Assembly (NCBI RefSeq): GCF_010093535.1
Contig: NW_022985186.1
Span: 1,024,926 to 1,088,925 of the forward strand
Direction of reading: 5' to 3'
Length of the DNA: 64,000 nt
Origin: Lindgomyces ingoldianus
Lineage: Eukaryota > Ascomycota > Dothideomycetes > Pleosporales > Lindgomycetaceae
Of the stretch, positions 34,059-47,057 are shown in pieces. Under the pieces are notes generated by a model. That model searched no databases. It was not told where the DNA came from and worked only from the letters and a program-made list of their open reading frames with translations. A program made the translations under genes and the position numbers. Numbering within the stretch: the first letter of the stretch is position 1; each line of letters starts with the position of its first letter.

Positions 34059-34376
34059 TGTTACAATTGTGCACGAGTAAGGTTATAGAGCTTCACAGAG
34101 GTCTAGTTTAATTACTACGTGAGGTATTATAGTAGGTACAAGACGTTGTGTAAGGAACAGAAAGGTTTAGAAGGAAATTAGTAATTAAATACTTAGCTTA
34201 AAAGTCTAAGCGCTTTAAGTATAAATTAAGCCTATTTTAAGTTTAGTTAGTGTTAAAGCAGTTTATGCTTAAGTTTATGTTTATATTATGTTATGTTTAT
34301 GTTAAACGTGCACTAATAATACTCTAGTACATGTCTAATACAGTTATGTCTAGGATCTAGGGAGGATACTGTAACA
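34059..34376 (-). repeat. 3' LTR of the outer gypsy element
   Basis: The outer edge is clean (TGTTACAATTGTGCACGAG) and the inner edge mutated (GATCTAGGGAGGATACTGTAACA, shown in plus-strand sense). Confidence 0.85.
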
Positions 34377-37300
34377 GTACCCCCCCCCTTATTAGGAAAA
34401 GAATCCTTTACATTAGTAGTTTTAGCATTAAGTTGTCTTTATTAAAGTACAGGTTTAGTTTAGATAGGTATTAGGCGTAGAATTAGGTTACTATAAAGTT
34501 CTTTTACAGGGCTTCTATAAGTTCCTATAATAGTTTGTTATATCTAGTCTATTTTATAAAGTATTTATAGATATGTTTTTTTTTATTAAACTAAATTTAT
34601 TTAATGTCTTCTACAACATATTCTAGTTTATTATTTATAATAATAAGTTTAGGTAGTAAGTTTAGCTATCTAGATAGATAGTTAAATTTAAGGGCTACTT
34701 AGCGCAGTAATAATACGTAGAACACAGGGTGTATCTTTATGCTGTTAGGTAGGATTAATTAGTAAGTGTGTAATAAAACTATATAGGCTACTATAAAAAA
34801 GCTAAAGTTCTTTTAATTAAGTTTCTTTAATTATTAGTTTATTTAAATATTTTTAGTGTCTAGCTAAACCTTCTTGCTAGCTGTATACATAGAGGCAGAG
34901 GTTTAAAATTAGTTTACATACTCTTATTAAAAAGCTTAAGCCTATGTAAGCTTTTTATAAACATATTTAAATATATTTTAAATCTTATTAATAAGTTTAT
35001 TTACATTTATTACTTATATAAATTAATAAGTTAGTTAAGGGGTATTTAAAGGTAGTTTAAATCTTATTTAAAAGTAGTATCTATAGTTTACTAAAAACAG
35101 AGATACTTATGTTAATTTAAATGTTATGTTATTAGCTTTAAACTATGCTATAGGTAACTATTTTACCTAGTTATCCTACTAGTAGTTTGTGTACACTTAT
35201 AAGACTTATTTTATTACAGTGTTTACATTCTTAGTCTAGCTGTTAGTCTTTAGGTAAAAAGCTGTAAATAAATAGAGAACAATTTAGAGCTATTTATAAA
35301 GTTTGTCCTAAAAGGCTAAGACAAACTATGTACCTCTATCTAATATAATTATGTTAGGCAGGCTATAGTAAACTTATATGTATTAGTAGAATAACTAGGC
35401 TATATTAGAGGCAGTTATAAAAGAACATAGTATTAAGTGTTAATACTTAGTTAAGTAATTAACAACTACTATAATATTTATATACCCTTTAAATAGGGGT
35501 AGGTTTATAATAAAATTAATTAATATATCTTTCTAAGCTTATTTAAAGATTAGAAGTAGTTTAAGCAGGCTATTATACCTTTTTTAAAAAGCCTTTACTT
35601 TACAGCAAGTATAGCAACATAATACATATTAGAGTACAGTATAGAACATGCAGGGCTAGTAGTACTCTCTCTGTAGTAGGTTAAGAGTCTTTCCTCTGCC
35701 TAAGTGTCCTCTAATAGGCAAGTTATGTATAATTTAAAGTAGTTTAATTCTTAGTTTATTAGAATTAAAAATTATAAGTTAGTTATAGTAATATAGCTTA
35801 CTATTTTAGTTTTTATAGTTAGCTAGTGTTACTTTTTTTAACTAACTAGCGCTGTTTTAGAGCAGGTCTAAAGTTTTTTAAATAAATTTATTATTTAAAT
35901 ACTTATTAGTAATAATTTAATTAATTATCTAATTTATTTTATTTTAGTTAAGGTCTAAAAATAGCTTAAGTTAAAGTAAAGTTTAGTGTTAAGCCTTTTA
36001 CACTTTTTTTTAAGCAAAGATGTTTTAAAATTGCTTTATAAAAGCATTTAGTTTCCCTTTATCTTAACTAAGATAATAAGTAATCTTAAAATTAAAATAA
36101 AATAGGTATTTAAACTAATAAGCTTATTAGTAGCTAAGTTATTTTATAGTTGCAAAGTACTATAAGTTCTTATAGTTAGATAGAACCTATATTAAATGCG
36201 CTACACCTTCTAGTTTAGGTTACTATTATTTAAAGTAGTGTACTATAGCAAGTAATTTTTTATTATAAATTTTATAATTACCTTCTGCAGGACTTATTTT
36301 TTTTAAGAAATATGTAATAGGCCTAATAGTCCTGTCTAGCTTAGTCTAGAAGAGAACTCCTGCTACTATATAGTCTAAGGCATTAGCTTCTATAAGTATT
36401 AGTAGTTTAAAGTTAAAGTAGTAAAGTATTAAAGCTTTAGTAAAAGCTTTCTTTAGCTAGTTAAAAAACTATTAGTAATTTAAGTTAAAGTTAAATTAAA
36501 TCTTTTTTTTAGTAAGTGTAATTATAAGGCTTACTTGCTGTAAAAAGTTATTAATAAATTATTAGTAAAAGTTAGTAAATCTTATAAAAGCTTAAACATT
36601 TTTTATGTCTTTTAGGTATTACTAATCTAGCACAGTCTAAACCTTAACAGGGTCTATTTAAATACTATTTATAGAGATTACATATTCTAAATACATAACC
36701 TTTAATTAGTAGAACTTACATTTATCTATGTTAAGTTACAGACCTGCTTCTTCTATAGCCTTTAGCACTAGGTGTACATGCTGTTTGTGCTCTAAAAGGC
36801 TATTACTATAAATTAGAATGTTATTAATATACACAGTGCAGAACACGTCTAGGTAGGGTTAGAGTAAGTTGTTTATAAAATATTAAAAAGTACTAGGCAT
36901 ATTAGCTAAGCTAAAGAGCATTACTAAGTACTTAAATAGTCTATATTAAGTCTAAAACACTATTAGCTACTTATTACCCTTTACTATTCTTAGCTTATTA
37001 AAGGTAGTAATAATATCTAACTTTATAAAATACTTTACTTTACTTAGTTAGCTTAGGGTTTCTTATAAAAAAGAAATTAAGTATTAGTTTTTAATAGTAA
37101 CAGTGTTTTATTTTTAGTAGTTAACATAGAATTAAAGCTTACCTTTAAGTTTCTTTATAAATAGTATAAGTAACACTACTAGTAAAAAGCTAGCTTAAAT
37201 AAATCTTTTTTTTAAGTTTTTATTAAAGTATTTTTAGAGCACTTTTAATTTGTTTAGCAACATCTTATATAGTAGCCTATAACTAGGTTATTTACTAGGC

Positions 37301-38720
37301 TTAAGAGTTATCTAGTAATTATATAGATGTTATATTAAAAGCTTATTAGACTTATCTTAAAAAAAGACATACAACAAGTTGTAGTAGTCTTAAGAAACTA
37401 TTATTCTAAAGTTAGTATATTTCTAAGAAGCTAGAGCTTAGTCTATATTAGAAATTATAACTACGTAGATTTTATAATCTAGTTATTAAGCTAGAGTTAT
37501 AAATAGAGTAGGTTCTATATAGCAGATATCTATCTACTGTTTAAGTCCTAGTTTGTGTTTAAATTAAGTAAGTAAAAATTTTTTAAAGGCTTTCTCTTTT
37601 TTAAGTTTAAGTAGTTATTAAATTATTTTACATAGCCTATTTTAGTAAAAGGCCTAGCTTGTTAGCCTTACTTAGGTAGTTCTTTTCTAAGTTATTAAAA
37701 AGTAGGTCTAAAGACCTTCTGTATTAAGTGCTACTTAAGTGTTATTTAGGTGTAAGCGTAAGCATATATCTTAGCATTAAAAAGAGTTAAAGTTTAGAAC
37801 TTACTCTTAGTAATTAAAGGCAACCTTATGCTAATACAGCTATAGTTGTTCTAGAATTAGGTTATAACATTTTATGTTTATTACATAGAGCTTAATCTAC
37901 TTCTTATAGTATTAGTAAGTAATTATAATAGTTATAGTACAAGAAATAAAACCTTTTTTAAGTTATTTTCTATTAAATCTAGTTAGATAAATTATTTAAG
38001 TAAGTAGTGTTAATTAAAGATTTAGTTTATGCGCTAGTTCTTTATTAATGTAACCTATGCTATTTACTTCTAAGTTAATAAGAGCTTATATTAGAGCTAA
38101 TACAGTTTTTTATTATAAATATATAAAAATATTAACTTAGTACTTTTAGTTATTAGTAGGGGACTTAGCCTATAAGTTAGCAAAGATCTAGTGTTAAATT
38201 AGTCCTAGAGGGCAACTTAGCCCTAAAACAAGCCTTTTTGCAGGCTTCTACTGCTATAGCTGCAGCTATGTTAAAAGTAGTAAGAGGGATTAAGGCTTAA
38301 ATATAAGTTAAAGCTTTTATAAAAATAAAATTAGAATAGTAAAGATCTTTAATAAGTGCTAGCAGCGCTACTTACATAGACTTAAAAAAAGGGAATAAAG
38401 CAGTTTTAAAAGATATAACTATGCTTACTACACTTAAAGCATTAACTTTTTTTTCTATAATTTTTACACTTTTTAAAACTAACTAAAGCATAATTTAAAT
38501 TAATTTTTATTATGTTAAGGTTCTTATTTACAACTACGCTAGTTTAGGGGCGTATTAAAGCTTGTATAGAAAGGAACCTTATGTTATTATTATAGGTAGC
38601 AATTAGGTTTGCATATGCATTAAGGTTGTTTAGAAGGGGTTCTCCTACTATAGCACGTTACAGTTTAGTTAAGAGGGAGTTATATAAGGCTGTAATTAGA
38701 CCTATCTTATTTAGGCCTAT

Positions 38721-39038
38721 TGTCACGATTGTGCATGAGTAAGGTTATAGAGCTTTACAGAGGTCTAGTTTAATTACTACGTGAGGTATTATAGTAGGTA
38801 TAAGACGTTGTGTGAGGAACAGGAAGGTTTAGAAGAAAATTAGTAATTAAATACTTAGCTTAAAAGTCTAAGCGCTTTAGGTATAAATTAAGCCTGTTCT
38901 AGGTTTAGTTAGTGTTAAGGTAGTTTATGCTTAAGTTTATGTCTATGTTATGTTATGTTTATGTTAGACGTGCACTAATAATACTCTAGTACGCGTCTAA
39001 TATAGTTATGTCTAGGATCTAGGGAAGATACTGTAACA
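38721..39038 (-). repeat. 3' LTR of the inner gypsy element
   Basis: The outer edge TGTCACGATTGTGCATGAG is nearly clean; the inner edge GGAAGATACTGTAACA is mutated. Confidence 0.85.
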
Positions 39039-42000
39039 GTACTCCCCCTCTTATTAAGAAGGGAATTCTTTACATTAGTAGTTCTTACATTAAGTTGTCT
39101 TTGTTAGAGTACAGGTTTAGTTTAGATAGGTATTAGGCATAGAATTAGGTTACTGTAGAGTTCTTTTATAAAGCTTCTGTAGGTTCCTATAACAGTTTGT
39201 TATATCTAGTCTATTTTATAAGATATTTATAGATATGTTTTTTTTTATTAAACTAGATCTATTTAATGTCTTTTATAATATATTCTAGTTTATTATTTAT
39301 AATAATAGGTTTAGGTAGCAGGTTTAGCTGTTTAGGTAGATAGTTAGATTTAGAGGCTGCTTAGCGCAGCAACAATACGTAGAATACAGGGTGTATCTTT
39401 ATGCTGTTAGGTAGGATTAATTAGTAAGTGTGTAATAAGACTATATAAGCTACTATAAAAGGGCTAAGGTTCTTTTAATTAAGTTTCTTTAATTATTAGT
39501 TTATTTAGATATTTCTAGTGTCTAGCTAGACCTTCTTGCTAGCTGCATACGTAGGGGTAAAGGTTTAGAATTAGTTTATGTACTTTTGTTAAAAAGCTTA
39601 AGCTTATGTAAGCTCTTTATAAATGTATTTAAATATGTTTTAGATTTTATTAATAAGTCTATTTATGTCTATTACTTATATAAATTAATAAGTTAGTTAA
39701 GGGGTATTTATAAGTAGTTTAAATCTTATTTAGGAGTAGTATCTATAGTTTACTAAGAACAGGGATACTTGTGTTAATTTAGATATTATGTTATTAGCTT
39801 TAAACTATGCTATAGCTAACTATTTTACCTAGTTATTCTACTAGTAGTTTATGTACACTTATAGAACTTATTTTATTATAGTGTTTATGTTCTTAGTCTA
39901 GCTGTTAGTCTCTAGGTAAAAAGCTATAGATAGATAGAGAATAATTTAGAGCTGTTTATAGAGTTTGTTTTAAAAGGCTAAGACAAACTGCGTACCTCTA
40001 TCTAATATAATTATGTTAGGCAGGCTATAGTAAACTTATATGTATTAGTAGAATAACTAGGCTATATTAGGGGCAGTTATAGAGGAATATAGTATTAAGT
40101 GTTAATACTTAGTTAAGTAATTAACAACTACTATAATATTTATGTACTCTTTAGATAACAGTAGGTCTATAATAAAATTAATTAATATGTCTTTCTAAGC
40201 TTATTTAGGGATTAGGAGCAGTTTAAGCAGGCTATTATACCTTTTTTAAAAGGCCTTTACTTTACAGTAAGTATAGCAACATAATACGTATTAGCGTATA
40301 GTATAGAACATGCGGGGCTAGTAGTACTCTCTCTGTAGTAGGTTAAGAGTCTTTCCTCTGCCTAGGTGTCCTCTAATAGGCAAGTTGTGTATAATTTAGA
40401 GTAGTTTAATTCTTAGTTTGTTAGAATTAGGAATTATAAGTTAGTTATAGTAATATAGCTTACTATTTTAGTTTTTATAATTAGCTAGTGTTACTTTCTT
40501 TAACTAACTAGCGCTGTTTTAGAGCAGGTCTAAGGTTTTTTAGATAAATTTATTATTTAAATACTTATTAGTAATAATCTAATTAATTATCTAATTTATT
40601 TTATTTAAGTTAAGGTTTAAAAATAGCTTAAGTTAAAGTAGAGTTTAGTGTTAAGTCTTTTACACTTCTTTTTAAGTAGAGATGTTTTAGAATTGCTTTA
40701 TAAAGGCATTTAGTTTCTTTTTGTCTTAACTAGAATAATAAGTAATTTTAAAATTAAAATAGAATAGGTATTTAGACTAACAGGCTTATTAGTAGCTAAG
40801 TTATTTTATAGTTATAAAGTACTGCAAGTTCTTATAGTTAGATAGGACCTGTATTAGATGCGCTGCACCTTCTAGTTTAGGTTGCTATTATTTAAAGCAG
40901 TGTACTATAGTAAGTAATTTTTTGTTGTAGATTTTATAATTGCCTTTTATAGAACTTATTTTTTTTAAGAAGTATGTAATAGGCCTAATAGTCCTGTCTA
41001 GCTTAGTTTAGAAGAGAACTTCTGCTACTATGTAGTCTAAGGCATTAGCTTCTATAAGTATTAGTAGTTTAAAGTTAAAGTAGTAGAGTATTAAGGCTTT
41101 AGTAAAGGCTTTCTTTAGCTAGTTAAAGGACTATTAGTAATTTAAGTTAAAGTTAAATTAGACCTTTTTCTTAGTAAGTGTAATTATAGGGCTTACTAGC
41201 TATAAAAAGTTATTAATAAATTATTAGTAAAAGTTAGTAAATCTTATAAAGGCTTAAATATTCTTTATGTCTTTTAAGTATTACTAATCTAGCACAGTTT
41301 AAACCTTAACAGAGTCTATTTAGATGCTATCTATAAAGATTACATATTCTAAATACATAACTTTTAATTAGTAGAACTTATATTTATTTATATTAAGTTA
41401 TAGACCTGCTTCTTCTATAGCCTTTAGCACTAGGCGTACATGCTGTTTGTGCTCTAAAAGGCTATTACTGTAAATTAGAATATTATTAATATACATAGTG
41501 CAGAACATGTCTAGGTAGGGTTAGAGTAAGTTATTTATAAAATGTTAAAAAGTACTAGGCGTGTTAGCTAAGCTAAAGGGCATTACTAGGTACTTAAATA
41601 GTTTATATTAGGTCTAAAATGCTATTAGCTACTTATTACTCTTTACTATTTTTAGCTTGTTAAAGGTAGTAATAATATCTAACTTTATAAAATACTTTAC
41701 TTTACTTAGTTAGCTTAGAGTTTCTTATAAAAAAAAAATTAAGTATTAGTTTTTAATAGTAATAGTATTTAGTTCTTAGTAGTTAACGCAGAATTAAAGC
41801 CTACCTCTAGGTTTCTTTATAAATAGTATAAGTAACACTACTAGTAAAGAGCTAGCTTAAATAAACTCTTTTTTTAGGTTTTTATTAAAGTATTTTTAGA
41901 GCACTTTTAATTTGTTTAGCAACATCCTATATAGTAGCCTATAACTAGGTTGTTTACTAGGCTTAAAGGTTATTTAGTAATTATATAGATATTATATTAA

Positions 42001-44066
42001 AAGCTTATTAGACTTATTTTAAAAAAAGATATATAATAAGTTGTAGTAGTCTTAAAGGACTATTATTTTTAAGTTAGTGTGTTTTTAGGGTGCTAAAGCT
42101 TAGTCTATATTAGAAATTATAACTGCGTAGATTTTATAATCTAGTTATTAAGCTAGAGTTATAAATAGAGCAGGTTCTATGTAGCAGATGTCTATCTACT
42201 GTTTAAGTCCTAGTTTATGTCTAAATTAAGTAGGTAAAAGTTTTTTAAAAGCTTTTTTTTTTTTAAGTTTAAGTAGTTGTTAAATTATTTTACATAGCCT
42301 ATTTTAGTAAAAGGCCTAGCTTGTTAGCCTTACTTAGGTAGTTCTTTTTTAGGTTATTAGAAAGTAGGTCTAAAAACCTTCTATATTAAGTGCTATTTAA
42401 GTGTTATTTAGGTGTAAGCGTAAGTATATATTTTAGCATTAAAAAGAGTTAAAGTTTAAAACTTACTTTTAGTAATTAAAGGCAACTTTATGCTAATATA
42501 GCTATAGTTGTTTTAGAATTAAGTTATAACATTCTATGTTTATTACATAGAGCTTAATCTGCTTCTTATAGTGTTAGTAGGTAATTATAATAGTTGTAGT
42601 ATAAAAGATAAAACCTTTTTTAAGTTGTTTTTTATTAAATCTAGTTAAGTAAATTATTTAAGTAAGTAGTGTTAATTAGAGATTTAGTTTACATGCTAGT
42701 TTTTTATTAATATAACCTATGCTGTTTACTTCTAAGTTAATAAAAGCTTATATTAAAGCTAATATAGTTTTTTATTATAAATATATAGAAATATTAACTT
42801 AGTACTTTTAGTTATTAGTAAGAGACTTAGCCTATAAGTTAGCAAAGATCTAGTGTTAAATTAGTTCTAAGCGGCAACTTAGCTCTAGGACAAGCCTTTT
42901 TACAGGCTTCTACTGCTATAGCTGCAGCTATGTTAAGAGTAGCAAGAGGGATTAAAGCTTAAATATAAGTTAAAGCCCTTATAAAAATAAGATTAGAATA
43001 GTAAAGATTTTTAATAAGTGCTAGCAGCGCTACTTATATAGACTTAAAGAAAGAAAATAAAGCAGTTTTAAAAGATATAACTATGCTTACTACACTTAAA
43101 GTATTAACTTTTTTTTTATAATCTTTATACTTTCTAGAACTAACTAGAGCATAATTTAAATTAATTTTTATTACATTAAAGTCCTTATTTGTAACTGCGC
43201 TAGTTTAGAGGTGTATTAGGGCTTGTATAAGGAGGAACCTTATGTTATTATTATAAGTAGTAATTAGGTTTGCATACGCGTTAAGGTTGTTTAGAAGGGG
43301 TTCTTCTACTATAGCGTGTTACAGTTTAGTTAAGAAGGAGTTATATAAGGCTGTAATTAGACCTATCTTATTTAGGCCTATATTAAATGTAAGTTAGTAA
43401 AACTTAGTAAAGTGTAAAGTAAAGCTTTTTTTTTTTTATTATAAAGTGTTTAGGTAACTTAGGGCTATTAACTTTTTATTTAGGTCTCTATAAGTTACTT
43501 ATAAAAATGCTATAAATTAATCTAAGTTAATAATATCCTTATTTATTAGTAAGTTAATTAAGGCTGTTATATTATAGGTAAGTTAAAAGTAGGCATATAG
43601 TAACTAAGAGTGTTTAGAAGGGAATTAGTCTATGTTTTCTTTAAGTTTATATTAGAGCTTATGTAGAAAAAAAGGTAAGTTTTTCTGTTTTCTATTAAAC
43701 AGCAGGGGATTAGAGAGTTAGTTAGATTTTATTACTAAGTTAAAAAGGTTATAAGTTATAAGTAGTGTTAGGCAGAAAAAAGTTAAGCTATCTCTAGACT
43801 TCTAGGTAAGCTTTAAGGCTAGTAAGTTCTTAGTTCCTACTACTATAACAGAAGTTAAGGCAGAAATAGACTACTTAATAACATAAAGCTGTTTTTTAAA
43901 GTTTTTTTAAAAAGCTTTAAAGCTTATAATGTAGTAGCTTTTCTATAAAGTAAGCGCTTTTTAGAAGGCTTTTTAGCTTACTTTAATAGCTTAGAGTTGT
44001 GTAAGTACTAAGCTTATTAAATTAGATTTAAAGGCTATTCTTAGCTAAAGTTTTAACATAACATAA

Positions 44067-44384
44067 TGTTATAATTATGCACAAGTAAGGTTATAGAGCT
44101 TTATAAAGGTCTAGTTTAATTACTATATAAAGTATTATAGTAAGTACAAGACATTATGTAAGAAATAAGAAGGTTTAAAAGAAAATTAGTAATTAAATAC
44201 TTAGCTTAAAAGTCTAAGCGCTTTAAGTATAAATTAAGCCTGTTCTAGGTTTAGTTAGTGTTAAAGCAGTTTATGCTTAAGTTTATGTCTGTGTTGTGTT
44301 GTGTTTGTGTCAGACGTGCACTAATAATACTCTAGTACGCGTCCAATACAGTTATGTCTGGGATCCGGGGAGGATACCGTGACA
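44067..44384 (-). repeat. 5' LTR of the inner gypsy element
   Basis: The inner edge is heavily mutated (TGTTATAATTATGCACAAG), while the outer end is pristine (GGATCCGGGGAGGATACC then GTGACA). Confidence 0.85.
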
Positions 44385-45074
44385 CCTATATTAGATGCAA
44401 GTTAGTAAAACTTAGTAAAGTGTAAAGTAAAGCTTTTTTTTTCTTATTATAAAGTGTTTAGGTAACTTAAAGCTATTAACTTTTTATTTAAGTCTTTATA
44501 AGTTACTTATAAGAACACTATAAATTAATTTAGGTTAATAATATCTTTATTTATTAGTAAGTTAATTAAGGCTGTTATGTTATAGTTAAGTTAAAAGTAA
44601 GTGTATAGTAACTAAAAGCGTTTAGAAGAGAATTAGTCTATATTTTCTTTAAGTTTATATTAGAGCTTGCGTAAAAAAAAAGGTAAGTTTTTCTATTTTT
44701 TATTAAACAGCAAGGGATTAGAGAGTTAGTTAGATTTTATTACTAGGTTAAAAAGGTTATAAGTTGTAAGCAGTGTTAGGCAGAAAAAAGTTAAGCTATC
44801 TCTAGACTTTTAGGTAAGCTTTAACGCTAGTAAGTTCTTAGTTCCTACTACTATAATAAAAGTTAAGGCAGAAATAGACTACTTAATAACATAAAGCTAT
44901 TCTTTAAAGTCCTTTTAAAAAGCTTTAAAGCTTATAACATAGTAGCTTTTTTATAAAGTAAGCGCTTCTTAGAAGGCTTTTTAGCTTACTTTAATAGCTT
45001 AAAGTTATGCAAGTACTAAGCTTATTAGATTAAATTTAGAGGCTATTCTTAGCTAAAGTTTTAACATAATGTAA

Positions 45075-45392
45075 TGTTATAATTATGCATAAGTAAGGTT
45101 ATAAAGCTTTATAAAGGTCTAGTTTAATTACTACATAAGGTATTATAGTAAGTATAAGATGTTATGTAAGGAATAAAAAGGTTTAAGAAGAAATTAGTAA
45201 TTAAATACTTAGCTTAGAAGTCTAAGCGCTTTAGGTATAAATTAAGCCTGTTTTAGGTTTAGTTAGTGTTAAGGTAGTTTATGCTTAAGTTTATGTCTAT
45301 GTTGTGTTATATTTGTGTTAGACGTGCACTAATAATACTCTAGTACGCGTCTAATACAGTTATGTCTGGGATCCGGGGAGGATACCGTGACA
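45075..45392 (-). repeat. 5' LTR of the outer gypsy element
   Basis: It shows the same polarity as 44067-44384: a mutated inner edge and a clean outer end, GGATCCGGGGAGGATACC. Confidence 0.85.
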
Positions 45393-45397
45393 GCTAT

Positions 45398-45991
45398 AGA
45401 GGTAAATAGTCTACTTGAATAAAATTTCAGCACCTTGTACTTTAATTAACAATGCACCTACTAATTAACTTTTAATATTTTAATAGAGAAGATTCTATGC
45501 TTTTAGCTTTTTAAGTAATTTAAAAAAGTTAAATGTTAAGTATTTAACCTACATTAATAATTTATAAATTTTTTAAAACTACACTTATCTAAAAGCTTAG
45601 TAGTAGAATTTTAAAACAGAATTATACAGCTAACTTTTAAAAAGTAACTACTTTAAAGAAATTTGTTATTATAAAGCCTATAGTTAAGTTAAATTTATAA
45701 AGATTTGTTTTAATTTAAGCTATAAAAAATCAGCGAATAAACTATAAAGCTATTATAGTTTAAGCTAAGTTAGAACATGCTAGTTTAAAATAGATTATAA
45801 ACTTTATAAAGTATACTATAACGCTTAAAACATGTTTTTTAATATGTATAACTATATAAGAACCTAATATAAGAATCTTAGAATTAAGTTTATACTTATA
45901 TATACTACTATTACTAAGTATAGAATTTATATAAAAATACTATTTATAGCTTTAATAAAACAAGGTTATAAATAAGTCTTACATTTACCTA
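45398..45991. other. Continuation of the third-family element and debris
   Basis: AGAGGTAAATAGTCTACTTG onward matches the inverse of 13945-14045, so the gypsy nest split this element. After about 45490 no family can be recognised. Confidence 0.5.
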
Positions 45992-45996
45992 TAAAG

Positions 45997-46545
45997 TGTA
46001 AGACCGAGATGGCGCTTACGTGCAACAGGTATATATACTATTCTGCACCTAAAAATTTAAGTTAGTTAATTATTTACACCTTTTTAGTTATATTAGTGTT
46101 AGTAGTATAAAGCTTTGTTCTTATCTAATAATTAACTAACAGCAAGGACAGTTGTGCGTTTAACCTACACCTTAGACAGCTTAGCTAGTTTTTAGACTAA
46201 AACATAAGGCAGCCTCTTCTAGCGCCACATTATAGAAGGTCTAGTGTATATAGCTTAGCTAGTGTAGGCTACTAAGTGTTGTGTTATTATTTATCCTGCG
46301 CCTCTAGACCGCAGGTGGTTAGCTTCTAGCTAGTAACTAAGTTATGCGCAAGGCGCCTCTAAGCTGCGGGTAGGTCATGTGACGCCTAGGACATGCGTCT
46401 GCTAAGAAGCGGGATAATGTAAGGCTAAGATAGCGCTTATGTGCAACAGGTATATATACTATTCTACACCTAAAAATTAACGTTGGTTAATTCTTTACAC
46501 CCTTTTAGTTGTATTAGCGTAGTGGTACAGAGCTCTGTTCTTACA
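45997..46545. mobile_element. TRIM-like miniature LTR retroelement, second copy (549 bp)
   Basis: Terminal direct repeats are 45997-46125 and 46418-46545, and the target duplication is TAAAG (45992-45996 and 46546-46550). It is inverted relative to 30805-31352. A purine-rich AAGAAGCGGGA just before the right repeat could be a polypurine tract, which would set plus orientation. The core includes GCAGGTGGTTAGC and GGTAGGTCATGTGACGCC and has no frame. Confidence 0.85.
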
Positions 46546-46550
46546 TAAAG

Positions 46551-46659
46551 TTATTATAATTTAAAAAGCGTTATACACTAAAGTTTAACTTAACTAAGTA
46601 ATTATAAGTAAGCTATAGATATTAAATGTATTTAATAGCTTTTTTATAAATGTAAGTTA
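46551..46659. other. AT-rich spacer
   Basis: Short repeat debris lies between the TRIM-like element and the next transposon. Nothing is recognised in it. Confidence 0.4.
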
Positions 46660-47057
46660 TAACGTACCTAACAGGTTAGCCGGCTACACAGGTTAGCCGG
46701 CTACTTTTGCTAAGCCCCTACTAAAACTACCCTATTCTAGCGCAAAACAGCCTACTTTAGCCCTATATAGAGCAATATAATACAAGATATTATTTAGAGT
46801 TTACTTCTACTACTTTCTTACACATATGTAAGTTATGCCTAGTCTAATTACACTACCTGTATTACTTTTAACTTAGCTTACCTTTTTTAGTGCGCACTTA
46901 TGTTTTTAGCTTCTTTCTATTACTACACGCTCTAAACTTCTTTAGAGTAGTTAAACAAGCTCTATCTTTAACTATTAAAGTCTTTTCTGCCTAAATTTAC
47001 TTTCTTTTATGTAATTTATGTTACATAGCAGCTTTATTTACTGCTTAAAGCTTTATA

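Larger units (their letters stand above)
38721..44384 (-). mobile_element. Inner Ty3/gypsy element, 5664 bp
   Basis: Inserted in the outer copy with duplication CCTAT (38716-38720 and 44385-44389); LTRs are 38721-39038 and 44067-44384. The host text TTTAGGCCTAT.. at 38712 resumes as CCTATATTAGATGCAAG at 44385, and the inner copy itself shows the uninterrupted version at 43373. The RT remnant near 41463-41492 again shows asparagines in place of the catalytic aspartates. It is the same family as 14096-19566. Confidence 0.9.
34059..45392 (-). mobile_element. Outer Ty3/gypsy element interrupted by a second copy
   Basis: LTRs lie at 34059-34376 and 45075-45392, and the element is flanked by the GCTAT duplication (34054-34058 and 45393-45397). 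Removing the inner element and one CCTAT leaves 5665 bp. Coding sense is minus. A reverse-transcriptase remnant at 36802-36831 reads YINNILIYSN where the family has a Y-x-D-D active site, i.e. both aspartates changed to asparagine. All frames carry many stops. Confidence 0.85.
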
